Source: Pseudoduganella albidiflava (GTDB lineage Bacteria > Pseudomonadota > Gammaproteobacteria > Burkholderiales > Burkholderiaceae_D). Taken from it: DNA of 64,000 nt. The position numbers were made by a program, and so were the translations under genes. Numbering within the stretch: position 1 is the first letter of the stretch; every line of letters begins with the position of its first letter. The notes below the pieces were generated by a model, which had not been told where the DNA came from, did no database searches, and saw only the letters and a program-made list of their open reading frames with translations. The stretch is from NCBI RefSeq assembly GCF_004322755.1, contig NZ_CP036401.1, positions 5,022,001 to 5,086,000 on the forward strand, in the 5' to 3' direction. Shown piece after piece: positions 17,892-27,329 of the stretch.

Positions 17892-19091
17892 TCAGAACTG
17901 CACGCTGGCGTTGAAAGAAAGGCCCTTGGCACGGTAGGAACTGGTTCGCAATACCGAATTGCCATCGCGGTTGTCGCGGAAGCCGCTCAACGAGAGCTGC
18001 GAACTCAGCGTTGGAGCATAGGTCAGGCCAAGGGTGGCGCCGCGAGTGCGGTCGGTAAGGTCGCGGTCGTTAACCGCGGTCCGCAACTCTTCGAATTCCC
18101 GGCGCTCCCGGCGCAGCGACGCATTCGCCTGCAGCTTCGACGAGATCGACCAGGTAGCGGCCACGCTGCCACCCGTATTCAGGCTGTTGCTGACGATGGC
18201 ACTTTCGACAGCGGCGAAGTTACGCCAGCCGTCGACCGTGAACTTCACCTTGTTCAATGGCGCCCAGCGCACGGTCACGCGGCCGTTCGGCCCGCTCGAA
18301 TCGCGATTCGAGAACACTTCATAGTTGCGCCGTACGTACCCGGCCAGCACCTGCACCTGCGTTACCGCGCTGAACTGCCAGTTCACGTTGGCCTTCAACT
18401 CGTCCTGCGTATAGCCATCCCGGCGGATGCCGCTGGAGAGCAAGGGATTGACGTATTCCCCTTCGAACCGTCGCGCCACCAGGCCGATCCTGCTGCCGCT
18501 CGGCGCCAGGTAATCGAAGCCGAACTCGCTCAGCGTCTCCTCGCGGTTGTTAACGCTCTGGGCCAGCAGTTCGTATTCGAACCGCGTGCGGGTCTGGCCG
18601 CCGCGCAGCTGCCAGCTGGGATGGAACCGCCACGCGCCGTTGAAGTAGGCCTGGCGCTGCACGCGCAGGTTGCGATCACTGGTATGGAAGTCGGTGAAAG
18701 GTGTCAGCGTTTGCTGGTAGTTGCCACCCAGGTTGCCCGAGAAGCGATTGCCCAGCTGCCAGGCCAGGTCGCCCCGGAAATCCTTGCCGTTGTAGTCAAG
18801 CTCGTCGTAATGATTGAACGTTACGCGGGACACTTTCGCGCTGCCGGTCAGCCGCTGGCGGCCGATCGGCCGATCGACGATCAGGCCAGCCTGGGCTTGC
18901 GTGATGGTATCCGAGCGCTGCGTGACACCGGTAATATTGTCCGGCAGGCGCAACAGGTTGTCATCGTAGGTGTAGCCGATAGCGACATAGGGGTGGATCG
19001 TGTCGCTGATCTCGGCGCGCGCGCACGCGCAGGCAAGCAGAGCGACGGCTGCGGACAGCAATCGCAGGCGCGATGGTGGAATGCTCGACAT
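17892..19091 (-). CDS. epsL: EpsL, exosortase EPS-locus outer membrane beta-barrel protein
   Basis: A 399-residue protein with a Sec signal peptide (MSSIPPSRLRLLSAAVALLA, ending CACARA). The rest is alternating hydrophobic/polar beta strands that end in an aromatic C-terminal residue (FNASVQF), typical of outer membrane barrels. HPYVAIGYTYDDNLLRLPDN at the mature N-terminus is characteristic of EpsL-family proteins. It may help the polymer cross the outer membrane. ATG 19091 is used because the signal peptide starts there and AGAGAT lies upstream; the longest frame would add 66 implausible residues. It is the first gene of the epsL-epsB pair. Confidence 0.88.
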   Translation of the reverse strand: MSSIPPSRLRLLSAAVALLACACARAEISDTIHPYVAIGYTYDDNLLRLPDNITGVTQRSDTITQAQAGLIVDRPIGRQRLTGSAKVSRVTFNHYDELDYNGKDFRGDLAWQLGNRFSGNLGGNYQQTLTPFTDFHTSDRNLRVQRQAYFNGAWRFHPSWQLRGGQTRTRFEYELLAQSVNNREETLSEFGFDYLAPSGSRIGLVARRFEGEYVNPLLSSGIRRDGYTQDELKANVNWQFSAVTQVQVLAGYVRRNYEVFSNRDSSGPNGRVTVRWAPLNKVKFTVDGWRNFAAVESAIVSNSLNTGGSVAATWSISSKLQANASLRRERREFEELRTAVNDRDLTDRTRGATLGLTYAPTLSSQLSLSGFRDNRDGNSVLRTSSYRAKGLSFNASVQF

Positions 19092-19122
19092 TGTGATGAT
19101 CTCTTTTGACGATATTGCAATA

Positions 19123-19860
19123 TTACCAGTAAGTCCAGGCCCCGGTACCAACCACCCAGGCGCCAAGCAGCCCGTTCGTGACGGCATGCGCCAGGATCGG
19201 CGCCCACAGGGTGCCAGTCCGCATATACAGCACGCCGTAGGCCAGGCCCGCGACGACGCCGGCGAACCACTGGTTGTGTTCGACACCAAACAGGAGCGAG
19301 GTAACGATCAGCGCGGTGAAGCCCACCTGGCCCGGCGGTACTTGCAGGAATTGGCGGTCATGCACCCAGCGTTGCAAGAACGAGCGCCAGAACAGCTCTT
19401 CCATCACCGGGACCACCAGCGCGGCGCCCGCGATGCGCACCGCCACCAGCACCCAGTCGATGCGGCCCGCGGCATCGGTCGGATTGAATCCCGCCGACTC
19501 GCCAGCCAGCATCCATGCCGCGTCCAGGTTGACCCACAATACCAGCACGACGATGCCGACCACGATCGACGAGCACAGCGCGACGGCCCCCATCGGGCGC
19601 CAGGCCAGTTCGGTGTAGCTCCGGCGATAGGCGAACAGGGCGGCCAGCACGGCAACGATCTTCACCGCATACAGCCAGCGCAAGTCGTCGGCGCTCCAGC
19701 CAAAACGCTGCAGCACGTCAGCCACGGCCACGAACGCCATATAAATAGCGAACGGAAGAATGCGTGCGGTCGATGGCCGGCCAAACCACCCGTCGGGGCC
19801 GTTGTCCGGCGGTACGGCCGGGATGCCCGGGCCGTCAGTTTTGCGTTGGTGCATGGTCAT
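19123..19860 (-). CDS. CPBP-family (CAAX prenyl endopeptidase-like) membrane protease
   Basis: A 245-residue inner membrane protein with about seven hydrophobic segments. The three conserved CPBP motifs are present: EE at 154-155 followed by R159 (MEELFWRSFLQR), His195 in FGVEHNQWFAG and His225 in PILAHAVTNG. These form the intramembrane glutamate protease site known from Rce1-like enzymes. The gene is 31 bp upstream of epsL on the same strand, so it probably belongs to the EPS locus. CAAX-type proteases are recurrent partners of exosortase systems, and the substrate may be a PEP-CTERM or lipid-linked protein (inferred). Start choice is between ATG 19860 and ATG 19854. Confidence 0.85.
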   Translation of the reverse strand: MTMHQRKTDGPGIPAVPPDNGPDGWFGRPSTARILPFAIYMAFVAVADVLQRFGWSADDLRWLYAVKIVAVLAALFAYRRSYTELAWRPMGAVALCSSIVVGIVVLVLWVNLDAAWMLAGESAGFNPTDAAGRIDWVLVAVRIAGAALVVPVMEELFWRSFLQRWVHDRQFLQVPPGQVGFTALIVTSLLFGVEHNQWFAGVVAGLAYGVLYMRTGTLWAPILAHAVTNGLLGAWVVGTGAWTYW

Positions 19861-19977
19861 TTGCGTGATCGTCTTTCTCGGCGAGAGGGCTGCAGAGTTT
19901 GCAGATTTTACAACACTAACGCCAAATGTAGCGCAAAACATGCGCAAGAGAAATTCGCTGACCAACACCTCCCGCCG

Positions 19978-21888
19978 TCACCGCCCGTTACGCGATTCGA
20001 TCTCTTCCCAGCGCTCGAGCGCAGTCATCAGCTCGGTTTCGATTTGCGCGATACGGTCATGCACCTGCTTCGCCTCGGCCGGCGTTTTCTTGTAGAACTC
20101 GGGGTCCGACAAGGTTGCCGACAGCGCCACCTGCTCTTGCTCGAGACGCTCGATCAACAGCGGCAATTCGTCGAGCGCGCGCTGTTCCTTGAAGCTGAGC
20201 TTGCGAGGCTTGGCTGCCGCGGCGGCCGGTTCCGCGGGTGCCGCCGGGGCCTGCTTTGGCTCCGCCGCCGGCTTCACCGTTGCCGCCGGCGCGGTGGCAC
20301 GAACGCGCTCCCAGTCGCTGTAGCCACCGATGTATTCTCGCCACAGGCCATTGCCTTCCGCCACGATGACCTGGGTCACCACGTTATCGAGGAAGGTGCG
20401 GTCGTGGCTGACCAGGAAAACGGTACCGCTGTAATCCTCGAGCAATTCCTCGAGAAGTTCCAGCGTATCGATATCGAGATCGTTGGTGGGTTCGTCCAGC
20501 ACCAGCACATTGGCAGGCTTGGCGAACAGGCGTGCCAGCAACAGGCGGTTGCGCTCGCCGCCGGACAAGGTCCGCACCGGGGAACGGGCCCGTTCCGGCG
20601 CAAACAGGAAGTCGCCCAGGTAGCTCATCACGTGCTTTTTCTGGCCGTTGACCTCGACCCAGTCGCTGCCCGGCGAGATCGTGTCCGCCAGGCTGGCTTC
20701 CTCGTTCAGCTGCGCCCGCATCTGGTCGAAGTACGCCACCTGCAACTTGGTACCCTGCTTCACGCTGCCGCTGTCGGGCGCCGTTTCGCCGAGGATCAGC
20801 TTGAGCAGCGTGGTCTTGCCGGCACCGTTCGCGCCGATCAGGCCGACCTTGTCGCCACGCAGGATGGTCGCGCTGAAGTCGCGCACGATGACCTTCTCGC
20901 CGAAGCCTTTCTGCACATTCTCCAGTTCCGCGACGATCTTGCCGGAGCGCTCGCCGGACGTCACTTCCAGCCTGACCTGCCCCTGCTGTTCGCGCCGTGC
21001 CACGCGCTGCTCGCGCAGCCGCTCCAGCCTGCGCACGCGGCCTTCGTCGCGTGTGCGGCGGGCCTGCACGCCCTTGCGGATCCACACTTCTTCCTGGGCG
21101 AGGAACTTGTCGAACTTGGCGTTCTCGATTTCCTCGATCGCCAGTTGTTCCGCCTTGCGTACTTGATAGGCGCTGAAATTGCCCGGATACGACATCAGCC
21201 TGCCGCGGTCGAGCTCGACCGTGCGGGTCGACACGTTGTCGAGGAAGGAACGGTCGTGGGTAATGAACAGCACGCTACCGCGGAAATCGCGCAGCAAGCC
21301 CTCGAGCCACTGGATCGACGTGAAGTCGAGATGGTTGGTCGGCTCGTCCAGCAGCAGCACATCGGGTTCGGCGACCAGGGCGCGCGCCAGAGCCACGCGC
21401 TTCTGCATGCCGCCCGAGAGCGTCTTCATCAATGCATCCGGCTTGAGACTCAGCCGCTCAAGCGTCTGTTCGACCTTGTTATTGATGCTCCATGCCCCGG
21501 CGGCATCCAGGCGCGTCTGGATTTCATGCATGCGCTCCATCAGCGCATCGTCGTTGCCCTGGCCGAACTGCCCCGTCAACGCATCGTATTCCTTGACCAG
21601 CGCCGGCAGGTCGCCGAGACCGGACGCCACCGCATCGAACACCGACATTTCCGGCTCGAACACCGGTTCCTGCTCGACATAGGCGATGCGCAGGCCCTGC
21701 TGCATGACGAGCGAGCCGTCATCGAGCTTTTGCCGGCCCGAGATGATCTTCAGCAGCGACGACTTGCCCGTACCGTTGCGGCCGATGAGGCCGACGCGTT
21801 CGCCGGCTTGCAGCGAGAACTCGGCATGATCGAGGAGCGCATGGTGGCCGAACGCCAGCTGCGCGGAAGTAAGGGAGAGGACAGTCAT
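19978..21888 (-). CDS. uup: Uup-type ABC-F ATPase
   Basis: A 636-residue soluble protein with two ABC domains. The first has Walker A GLIGRNGTGKSSLLK and signature TLSGGMQKRVALA. The second has GLIGANGAGKTTLLK and TLSGGERNRLLLARL. Each is followed by a LLLDEPTNHLD or VLDEPTNDLD Walker B. The linker is charged, and a C-terminal coiled coil (after an Ala/Pro-rich stretch, about 545-636) distinguishes Uup from other ABC-F proteins. It has no transmembrane domain. Family members act on ribosomes and affect transposon precise excision. It is downstream of, and on the opposite strand to, tRNA-Arg. Confidence 0.92.
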   Translation of the reverse strand: MTVLSLTSAQLAFGHHALLDHAEFSLQAGERVGLIGRNGTGKSSLLKIISGRQKLDDGSLVMQQGLRIAYVEQEPVFEPEMSVFDAVASGLGDLPALVKEYDALTGQFGQGNDDALMERMHEIQTRLDAAGAWSINNKVEQTLERLSLKPDALMKTLSGGMQKRVALARALVAEPDVLLLDEPTNHLDFTSIQWLEGLLRDFRGSVLFITHDRSFLDNVSTRTVELDRGRLMSYPGNFSAYQVRKAEQLAIEEIENAKFDKFLAQEEVWIRKGVQARRTRDEGRVRRLERLREQRVARREQQGQVRLEVTSGERSGKIVAELENVQKGFGEKVIVRDFSATILRGDKVGLIGANGAGKTTLLKLILGETAPDSGSVKQGTKLQVAYFDQMRAQLNEEASLADTISPGSDWVEVNGQKKHVMSYLGDFLFAPERARSPVRTLSGGERNRLLLARLFAKPANVLVLDEPTNDLDIDTLELLEELLEDYSGTVFLVSHDRTFLDNVVTQVIVAEGNGLWREYIGGYSDWERVRATAPAATVKPAAEPKQAPAAPAEPAAAAAKPRKLSFKEQRALDELPLLIERLEQEQVALSATLSDPEFYKKTPAEAKQVHDRIAQIETELMTALERWEEIESRNGR

Positions 21889-21990
21889 GGGATTGCTTCT
21901 TCAATGCGGGAACCCGGCATTGTACCGAGAGAGCGCATTCATCACGAAACATTTCCTTCGCCTCGGCTATAATTGCGTTCGCTTCGCGTC

Positions 21991-22065
21991 CTCCCCGTAG
22001 CACAATGGATAGTGCACATGCCTCCTAAGCGTGGGATACTGGTTCGATTCCAGTCGGGGGGACCA
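21991..22065 (+). tRNA. tRNA-Arg (anticodon CCU)
   Basis: The cloverleaf can be folded by eye. The acceptor stem CTCCCCG (21991-21997) pairs with CGGGGGG. The D stem is GCAC/GTGC. The anticodon stem is CATGC/GCGTG, with loop CTCCTAA carrying anticodon CCT. The T arm is ACTGG-TTCGATT-CCAGT. An encoded CCA is at 22063-22065. CCU is the rare AGG-decoding arginine tRNA. Such genes are frequent integration targets, but no integrase or att repeat is seen next to it. Confidence 0.95.
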
Positions 22066-22299
22066 GCCTGCATGGCGTGGATGCGCATGTGATTCCATCC
22101 TCTCCGTGTCGCCCTGCCTCCCTCCCAGCCTGTCCTCCCCCCATCTGTTGTCCCATCAGTCGCCCCATCAGCATGGCTGCGAAGTCACGATGACTTCATC
22201 GCAGGCGGTCGTTTGCCAGGGGTTCCACACTCCAGCCGCTACCCGGCAAGCCAGCAATCATTTGCTATAATCGCAATTATTTCCTCCGATAATTGTGCC

Positions 22300-23502
22300 G
22301 TGTCGAAGCCCTCCTCGCTCAAACTTCTCGTCCTTGCTCCTGAGTTGCTCCCGACCCACCGCGCCGACGTGGCGACCCTGTTCGGCAAATACCTGCCCCG
22401 CCACGGCATCACCTGCGACCTGATCGGGCGGTCGGACGGCAAGCCCGCACCGGCGCCGCAGGGTTATGCATCGATGCACCGCGTTTCCGGTGCCGGCGGT
22501 AGGCTGCGCAGCGAATTGCGCTTCGTCGGCACGTGCGTGCGCAAGGTACTCGGTGCGCGCCGCGGAGAATACGCCGCACTGCAGGTGCGTGACATGGTCA
22601 CCGTCGGCCTGCTGACGATGCTGGCGGCCAAGTTGCGCGGCCTGCCCTTTGTCTACTGGATGTCGTTCCCCATGTGCGAAGCACGCATCGTTCGCGCACG
22701 GGAGCAAGCCGGCCTGCGCGCACGCATTGTCCTGGCCAAGGGCATGATCGAACACTGGCTGCTGTACCGCCTGGTACTGCCCGCTGCGCGCCACGTCTTT
22801 GTGCAGAGCGACACGATGGCCGAGATGGTCCAGGGCAAAGGTGTCCCGGCAAGCAAGATCACAGCGGTGCCGATGGGCGTGGATACTGAATTGCTGGCAG
22901 CACCCGATACGGCGCCACCGGTACGGGGCAACGCGCCGCAGATCGCCTACCTGGGTACGCTGGACCGTCTGCGCCGGCTCGATGAACTGATCGACGCCTT
23001 GCAGCTGGTACGGCGGCGCCATCCCACCGCCACATTGCTGCTGATCGGCGGCGGCGAGCCGGCCGATGCCGCATCGCTGGTCGCCCACGCCACGAAACTG
23101 GGCCTGCAGGATGCGGTCAAGATCACGGGCTGGCTGCCTTCCGGCGACGCATGGCAGCTGCTGCGCGGCGCCGATGTCGCGGTTTCCTATATCCCGCGTG
23201 GACTGGTGTACGACGTCAGTTCGCCAACCAAGATCCTCGAATACCTGGCGCTGGGGATGCCCAACGTGGGCAACGACATTCCGGACCAAGCGTGGGTGCT
23301 GCGCAACAGCGACGCGGGCTGGCTCACGCGCACCACTGTCGAAGCGCTGGCCGAAGCGTTATGCGAAGTCCTCGACGATCCGGAATACGCCCGGGCACGC
23401 GCAGCCAAGGGGCCGGCGTTCATCGAGAACACGCGCAGCTATCGCGTGCTCGCGCAACAACTGGCAGCCCGCTATCACGGCCAGCTCGGTGTCCAGGGAT
23501 GA
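22300..23502 (+). CDS. Glycosyltransferase family 4
   Basis: A cytoplasmic GT-B enzyme of about 400 residues. The N-terminal domain begins LKLLVLAPELLPTHRADVATLFGKYL, a variant of the usual FPP loop. The C-terminal Glycos_transf_1 domain contains IAYLGTLDRLRRLDELIDAL, KITGWLPSGDAWQLLRGAD and SSPTKILEYLALGMPNVGND, the donor-binding segment. The start is set at GTG 22300 because upstream codons fall in low-quality sequence; no clear Shine-Dalgarno sequence is seen, so the start is uncertain. It opens a small glycosylation set on the plus strand after the tRNA. The substrate is unknown. Confidence 0.78.
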   Translation: MSKPSSLKLLVLAPELLPTHRADVATLFGKYLPRHGITCDLIGRSDGKPAPAPQGYASMHRVSGAGGRLRSELRFVGTCVRKVLGARRGEYAALQVRDMVTVGLLTMLAAKLRGLPFVYWMSFPMCEARIVRAREQAGLRARIVLAKGMIEHWLLYRLVLPAARHVFVQSDTMAEMVQGKGVPASKITAVPMGVDTELLAAPDTAPPVRGNAPQIAYLGTLDRLRRLDELIDALQLVRRRHPTATLLLIGGGEPADAASLVAHATKLGLQDAVKITGWLPSGDAWQLLRGADVAVSYIPRGLVYDVSSPTKILEYLALGMPNVGNDIPDQAWVLRNSDAGWLTRTTVEALAEALCEVLDDPEYARARAAKGPAFIENTRSYRVLAQQLAARYHGQLGVQG

Positions 23503-24007
23503 GGCACTACGAGGTCAAGGCAGCAGCGCGGCAGCCGTTCGCGCGAGAAGGCCTGTCCGGCGTGTGGATCGGGCATTTTCCCCTCTCGCGGCCTGCCCGC
23601 CAGCTGTCATGAGAGCACCGTAAAGCGGTGTGCTTTCACAGATGGAAAACTTGCAAAGATGGAAAAACATGGTAAAGTTGCGACCGCAAGGAAGATTGTG
23701 CTTTAGTTACGATAAACACCGATCGTTGAACAGCCCGAATCTAGTTTTGTGGAAATACGTCTGTCAACATGTGCTCCCCGATGGATGCTTTGAAAGTCGT
23801 GGCGAGCGGAAGGGACCGAGATCGCAACGCGCGGCAAGCGTCCAGTTTCCACAATTTGCTCCGGTCCAGTAACGCACACGGCGATAGCGTCATTCCTGGG
23901 ATAGTGCACACCGCAACGAATTGCTGCCCGCATCACATTATCCGAGAGATCCCAAGGCTCGCCAGCGCACGAGCGACTCGCCGATCTTAAATAGTTCAAA
24001 GGTAGAT
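23503..24007. other. 505-bp intergenic region, no gene seen
   Basis: The region is visibly less GC-rich than its flanks. A weak hairpin near 23614-23634 followed by TTTC may end the GT4 transcript. A near repeat of GATGGAAAA occurs at 23641 and 23658. Short open frames here lack a Shine-Dalgarno sequence and coding character. The leader just before the GT2 gene ends with a good AAGGTAGAT. Confidence 0.6.
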
Positions 24008-25030
24008 ATGCAAGACTTGAATGTTAGCGAAAAATTTGTCCGGAAGCGGGATACCTTGCCGACGCTGCACCTCGTCGTTCCCTGCTATAACGAAGAGGCT
24101 GTACTGGCGGAGTCGTGCCGCCAGTTCGTGGAATTGCTCGAGAAACTCATCGGCAAGGGCAAAATCAACGCTTCCAGCCAGGTTGTATTCGTCGACGACG
24201 GCAGCCGGGATAAAACCTGGCTCCTGATCGAGAAGGAAGCCAGCCGCAGGTCGCATGTCACCGGCATCAAGCTGTCGCGCAACCGCGGGCACCAGAACGC
24301 CGTGCTGGCCGGATTGATGGCATCGAACGCCGATGTCGTCATCACCATCGACGCCGATCTGCAGGACGACATCAATGTGATCGAGACCATGATCGATCAC
24401 CACGCCCAGGGCAGCGAGATCGTCTACGGTGTCAGGAATGATCGCTCCAGCGACTCGCTTTTCAAGCGCAACAGCGCCGTGGCGTTCTACAAGCTGCTGG
24501 CCTGGTTCGGAGTCGACCTGATCCATAACCACGCGGACTTCCGCCTGATGAGCCGCAAGATCATCGATGCCCTGCGCGAGTACAACGAAGTGAACCTTTA
24601 TCTTCGGGGCATCATTCCACTGATCGGCTTCAAGGCAACGACCGTCGAGTACGTGAGGAAGGAACGGTTCGCTGGCGAGACCAAGTACCCGCTGAAAAAG
24701 ATGCTCAAGCTGGCGGGCGAGGCCATCACGTCATTCTCCACGGTGCCGCTGCAGATGATCACGATGCTGGGATTCATCGTCTTCGGCTGCTCGCTGCTGG
24801 TGGGAGGCTGGGTGATCTGGACAGCACTGTTCACCAAGAATGCCGTGCCGGGCTGGGCCTCCACGGTATTCCCGCTGACGCTGCTTGGCGGCATTCAGTT
24901 GCTGTGCCTCGGTGTCATCGGGGCGTATCTCGGCAAGATCTATGGTGAAACCAAATCACGGCCGCGCTATTTCGTCGAGCGCACGGTGACTGGACTGCCC
25001 GTCCAGGATCGTGAACTGGTGCCTGAGTAA
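24008..25030 (+). CDS. GtrB/DPM1-like glycosyltransferase family 2 with two C-terminal TM helices
   Basis: A 340-residue inner-membrane-associated GT-A enzyme. The catalytic domain (about 20-250) contains HLVVPCYNEEAVL, VFVDDGSRDKTW, LSRNRGHQNAVLAGL and the DXD-type TIDADLQDD. Two transmembrane helices (about 255-280 and 290-315) follow, as in GtrB and ArnC. Such enzymes make undecaprenyl-phosphate-linked sugars for later transfer in the periplasm. ATG 24008 follows AAGGTAGAT, which decides the start over a longer frame from 23921. The downstream gene carries a GtrA flippase domain and a GT-C transferase, completing a three-step glycosylation route. Confidence 0.9.
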   Translation: MQDLNVSEKFVRKRDTLPTLHLVVPCYNEEAVLAESCRQFVELLEKLIGKGKINASSQVVFVDDGSRDKTWLLIEKEASRRSHVTGIKLSRNRGHQNAVLAGLMASNADVVITIDADLQDDINVIETMIDHHAQGSEIVYGVRNDRSSDSLFKRNSAVAFYKLLAWFGVDLIHNHADFRLMSRKIIDALREYNEVNLYLRGIIPLIGFKATTVEYVRKERFAGETKYPLKKMLKLAGEAITSFSTVPLQMITMLGFIVFGCSLLVGGWVIWTALFTKNAVPGWASTVFPLTLLGGIQLLCLGVIGAYLGKIYGETKSRPRYFVERTVTGLPVQDRELVPE

Positions 25031-25227
25031 GCGAACCAAGCACACTAACCGGAGCCGGTCACGCGACCGCTTCGAGCAAATGCGGTTGAAGTAGGTCGGC
25101 GGCACCTGTCCAGGGGCCGGCCTCTTCAACCGGATGCATCGGCTTACGGCCAATGCCGCGACGCAGCGCTCGCTGCCCGTGAAGAGTCATACTCTTCACG
25201 CATCACCCGATCAGTTACCTAAAGCCG

Positions 25228-27240
25228 ATGATGATAGCCGCCCCCTCACTCAACAAGTTGTTCTCCGTTACGCTCGGCAAGTTCCTGACCGTTGGCGTCT
25301 TCAATACCGCCGTGACCATGGCCGTCATCTTCATTGCCAAGGCATGGCTGGGCGTCGATGACGTTGCCGCCAATGTGAGCGGGTATGTGATCGGCATGCT
25401 GTGCAGTTTTTTCCTCAACAAATTCTGGACCTTCTCGCACAAGGGCAATACCCTGCAGGCGGCAGCGCGCTTCATCCTCGTCTGCGCCGTCGCCTACCTG
25501 GCCAATCTCACCGCCCTGCAAGCCTTCCTGGCCCTGGAGCTGAATTCGTACCTGTGCCACGTGCTGGCCATGCCGTTCTATACACTGGTGTTCTACATCG
25601 GCTCGAAGGCCATGGTGTTCGTGGATTACAGCAGTGGCAAGACAGGAAAGCAAGGGGCCGACTGGCGCACCCCGCTGTCGGACAGCGGCGGCGGCAGCCA
25701 TGCCACGGATGCCGGCAGCCAGGACAACCAGCGGCGCAATCTGTTCCTGTTGCTGCTGGCATTTGCCGCGTCCGCGGTGGTGCTGTTCTATCGCCTCACC
25801 GACATTCCGATCGAACTGTGGGATGAATCGCGCCTGGCAAACAATGCGCTGGAAATGTCGAAGACCGGCCTGTCGCTCATCACCACATTCGAATGGCAGC
25901 CCGATCACTGGAATACCAAGCCGCCATTGCTGATCTGGCTGATGGCCATTGCCATCAACCTGGTCGGTGTCAATGAACTGGGGGTACGCCTGCCTTCGGT
26001 GCTGGCAGCGCTGGGCACCGCCATGCTGGTGTACTGGTTTGTCGGCCATTATCTGCGCCGCCCCGTCCAGGCATTCCTGGCCGTCCTCATCATTCTTGCC
26101 ACGCCGGGGTATATCCAGATCCATGGCGCGCGTTCAGGCAACTACGATTCGCTGCTCACGCTGCTGACGACCGTCTACATCCTTTGCGCTTTCATCTTCC
26201 TGCAGGAACAGACCCGCAACAAGCGGATGTACTTCGCCTTGACGACCATCGCCGTCGTCCTCGCCTTCTATACGAAAACCATCCAGGGGATGATTTTCCT
26301 TCCTGGTATTTTCCTTTACGCACTGTTCACCCGTCAGATTGGCGCGATATTGCGTAAGCCATATTTTTATATCGGATGCATCCTGGCGGCCGCCTCGTGT
26401 GTTTCCTATTACTGGATCCGGAACGAGATCGATCCGGGCTATTTCGCGGCGGTGCAGGCCAACGACCTCGGCGGCCGTTATGCCAATGCGCTCGAGGGCC
26501 ATCATGGCAGCCCGCTCTGGTACCTGTTCCGGGTCAAGTTCTTCCCGTGGCTGGTGCCGAGCCTGCTCATGGCCGCCTACCTGCTCGTGCGCGGCTCGGC
26601 TGCGGTGAAACGACTGACGGCGTTCCTGGCCATGTGCCTGATCGTCTACCTCGTCGTGATTTCATCCGCTGGTACCAAGCTGGTGTGGTACGCGATGCCG
26701 CTGGCGCCGCTGTCGGCCATCCTTTGCGCGCTGGGATTCAGCGATATCGCCGCCAAGCTGCGCATGGATCCCGAAGCCGCCAAACCGGCCCTCGCCATCC
26801 CGCTCGGCGTTGCCCTGGCGGCGCTGGCCATCGGCCTCAATGCCCTGCTGGTCCACAAGACGATCGCCCTGAAACAGTCCAGGCCGTATGACCAGCACAG
26901 CTTTGCCTTGCGCTCGCTTGCCGGCAGCAACGAGGCCGGGCCAATCGCCGTGCTGCATCCCGGCTATCCGGTGGGTGACATCTTCCCGTTCTATGCGGCG
27001 CCAACGCTCTTCTACGCGAATGCGCTGACGCTGGCGGGCACGCCCACCACTATTGTCCAGCATGCCACGCAGGCCGGCAGGGATGCCAGGCTGCTCGTCT
27101 GCGGGAATGCCGCGCCGGTTCCAGGGTGGACCATCAGCAAGCCACTGGCTGCCGGGACCAGCTGTGCCTTGCATGTACCGGCGCCTGACAGCGACCAGCC
27201 AGGTTCCAGCCCGGTCGTGGCGGGTGATACCGGCCGGTAG
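25228..27240 (+). CDS. Fusion of GtrA-like flippase domain and ArnT/PMT-like GT-C glycosyltransferase
   Basis: A 670-residue polytopic membrane protein. Residues about 10-135 form a four-helix GtrA-like domain (FLTVGVFNTAVTMAVIF, SFFLNKFWTFSHKG), thought to flip polyprenyl-phosphate sugars. A polar linker of about 30 residues (SSGKTGKQGADWR) leads to an ArnT-like GT39/PMT_2 domain. That domain has the acidic catalytic loop IELWDESRLANNALEMSKTG and HGARSGNYDSLLTLL. The C-terminal domain (about 560-670) is periplasmic. It should receive the sugar made by the upstream GT2 enzyme and transfer it to an acceptor in the periplasm. The ATG pair at 25228/25231 has no strong Shine-Dalgarno sequence. 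Confidence 0.85.
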   Translation: MMIAAPSLNKLFSVTLGKFLTVGVFNTAVTMAVIFIAKAWLGVDDVAANVSGYVIGMLCSFFLNKFWTFSHKGNTLQAAARFILVCAVAYLANLTALQAFLALELNSYLCHVLAMPFYTLVFYIGSKAMVFVDYSSGKTGKQGADWRTPLSDSGGGSHATDAGSQDNQRRNLFLLLLAFAASAVVLFYRLTDIPIELWDESRLANNALEMSKTGLSLITTFEWQPDHWNTKPPLLIWLMAIAINLVGVNELGVRLPSVLAALGTAMLVYWFVGHYLRRPVQAFLAVLIILATPGYIQIHGARSGNYDSLLTLLTTVYILCAFIFLQEQTRNKRMYFALTTIAVVLAFYTKTIQGMIFLPGIFLYALFTRQIGAILRKPYFYIGCILAAASCVSYYWIRNEIDPGYFAAVQANDLGGRYANALEGHHGSPLWYLFRVKFFPWLVPSLLMAAYLLVRGSAAVKRLTAFLAMCLIVYLVVISSAGTKLVWYAMPLAPLSAILCALGFSDIAAKLRMDPEAAKPALAIPLGVALAALAIGLNALLVHKTIALKQSRPYDQHSFALRSLAGSNEAGPIAVLHPGYPVGDIFPFYAAPTLFYANALTLAGTPTTIVQHATQAGRDARLLVCGNAAPVPGWTISKPLAAGTSCALHVPAPDSDQPGSSPVVAGDTGR

Positions 27241-27329
27241 ATCGACAACCGTGGCGATGCCCGCGAACTGCCCGGGCATCGACGCCACGTTCGGGCCAGT
27301 CGGCCCCGCGTAACGGGCCCTGCCTGGAA

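Noticed and set aside
19000..21972. A 990-residue plus-strand frame
   Set aside because: It is the antisense shadow of uup and the CPBP/epsL genes, rich in His/Arg/Gln and without any domain.
23630..23872. An 80-residue frame in the gap before the GT2 gene
   Set aside because: No ribosome site, no recognisable motif, and base composition unlike coding sequence nearby.
21991..27240. Genomic island integrated at tRNA-Arg
   Set aside because: No integrase, transposase or second copy of the tRNA 3' end was found in the window; kept only as a weak suggestion.
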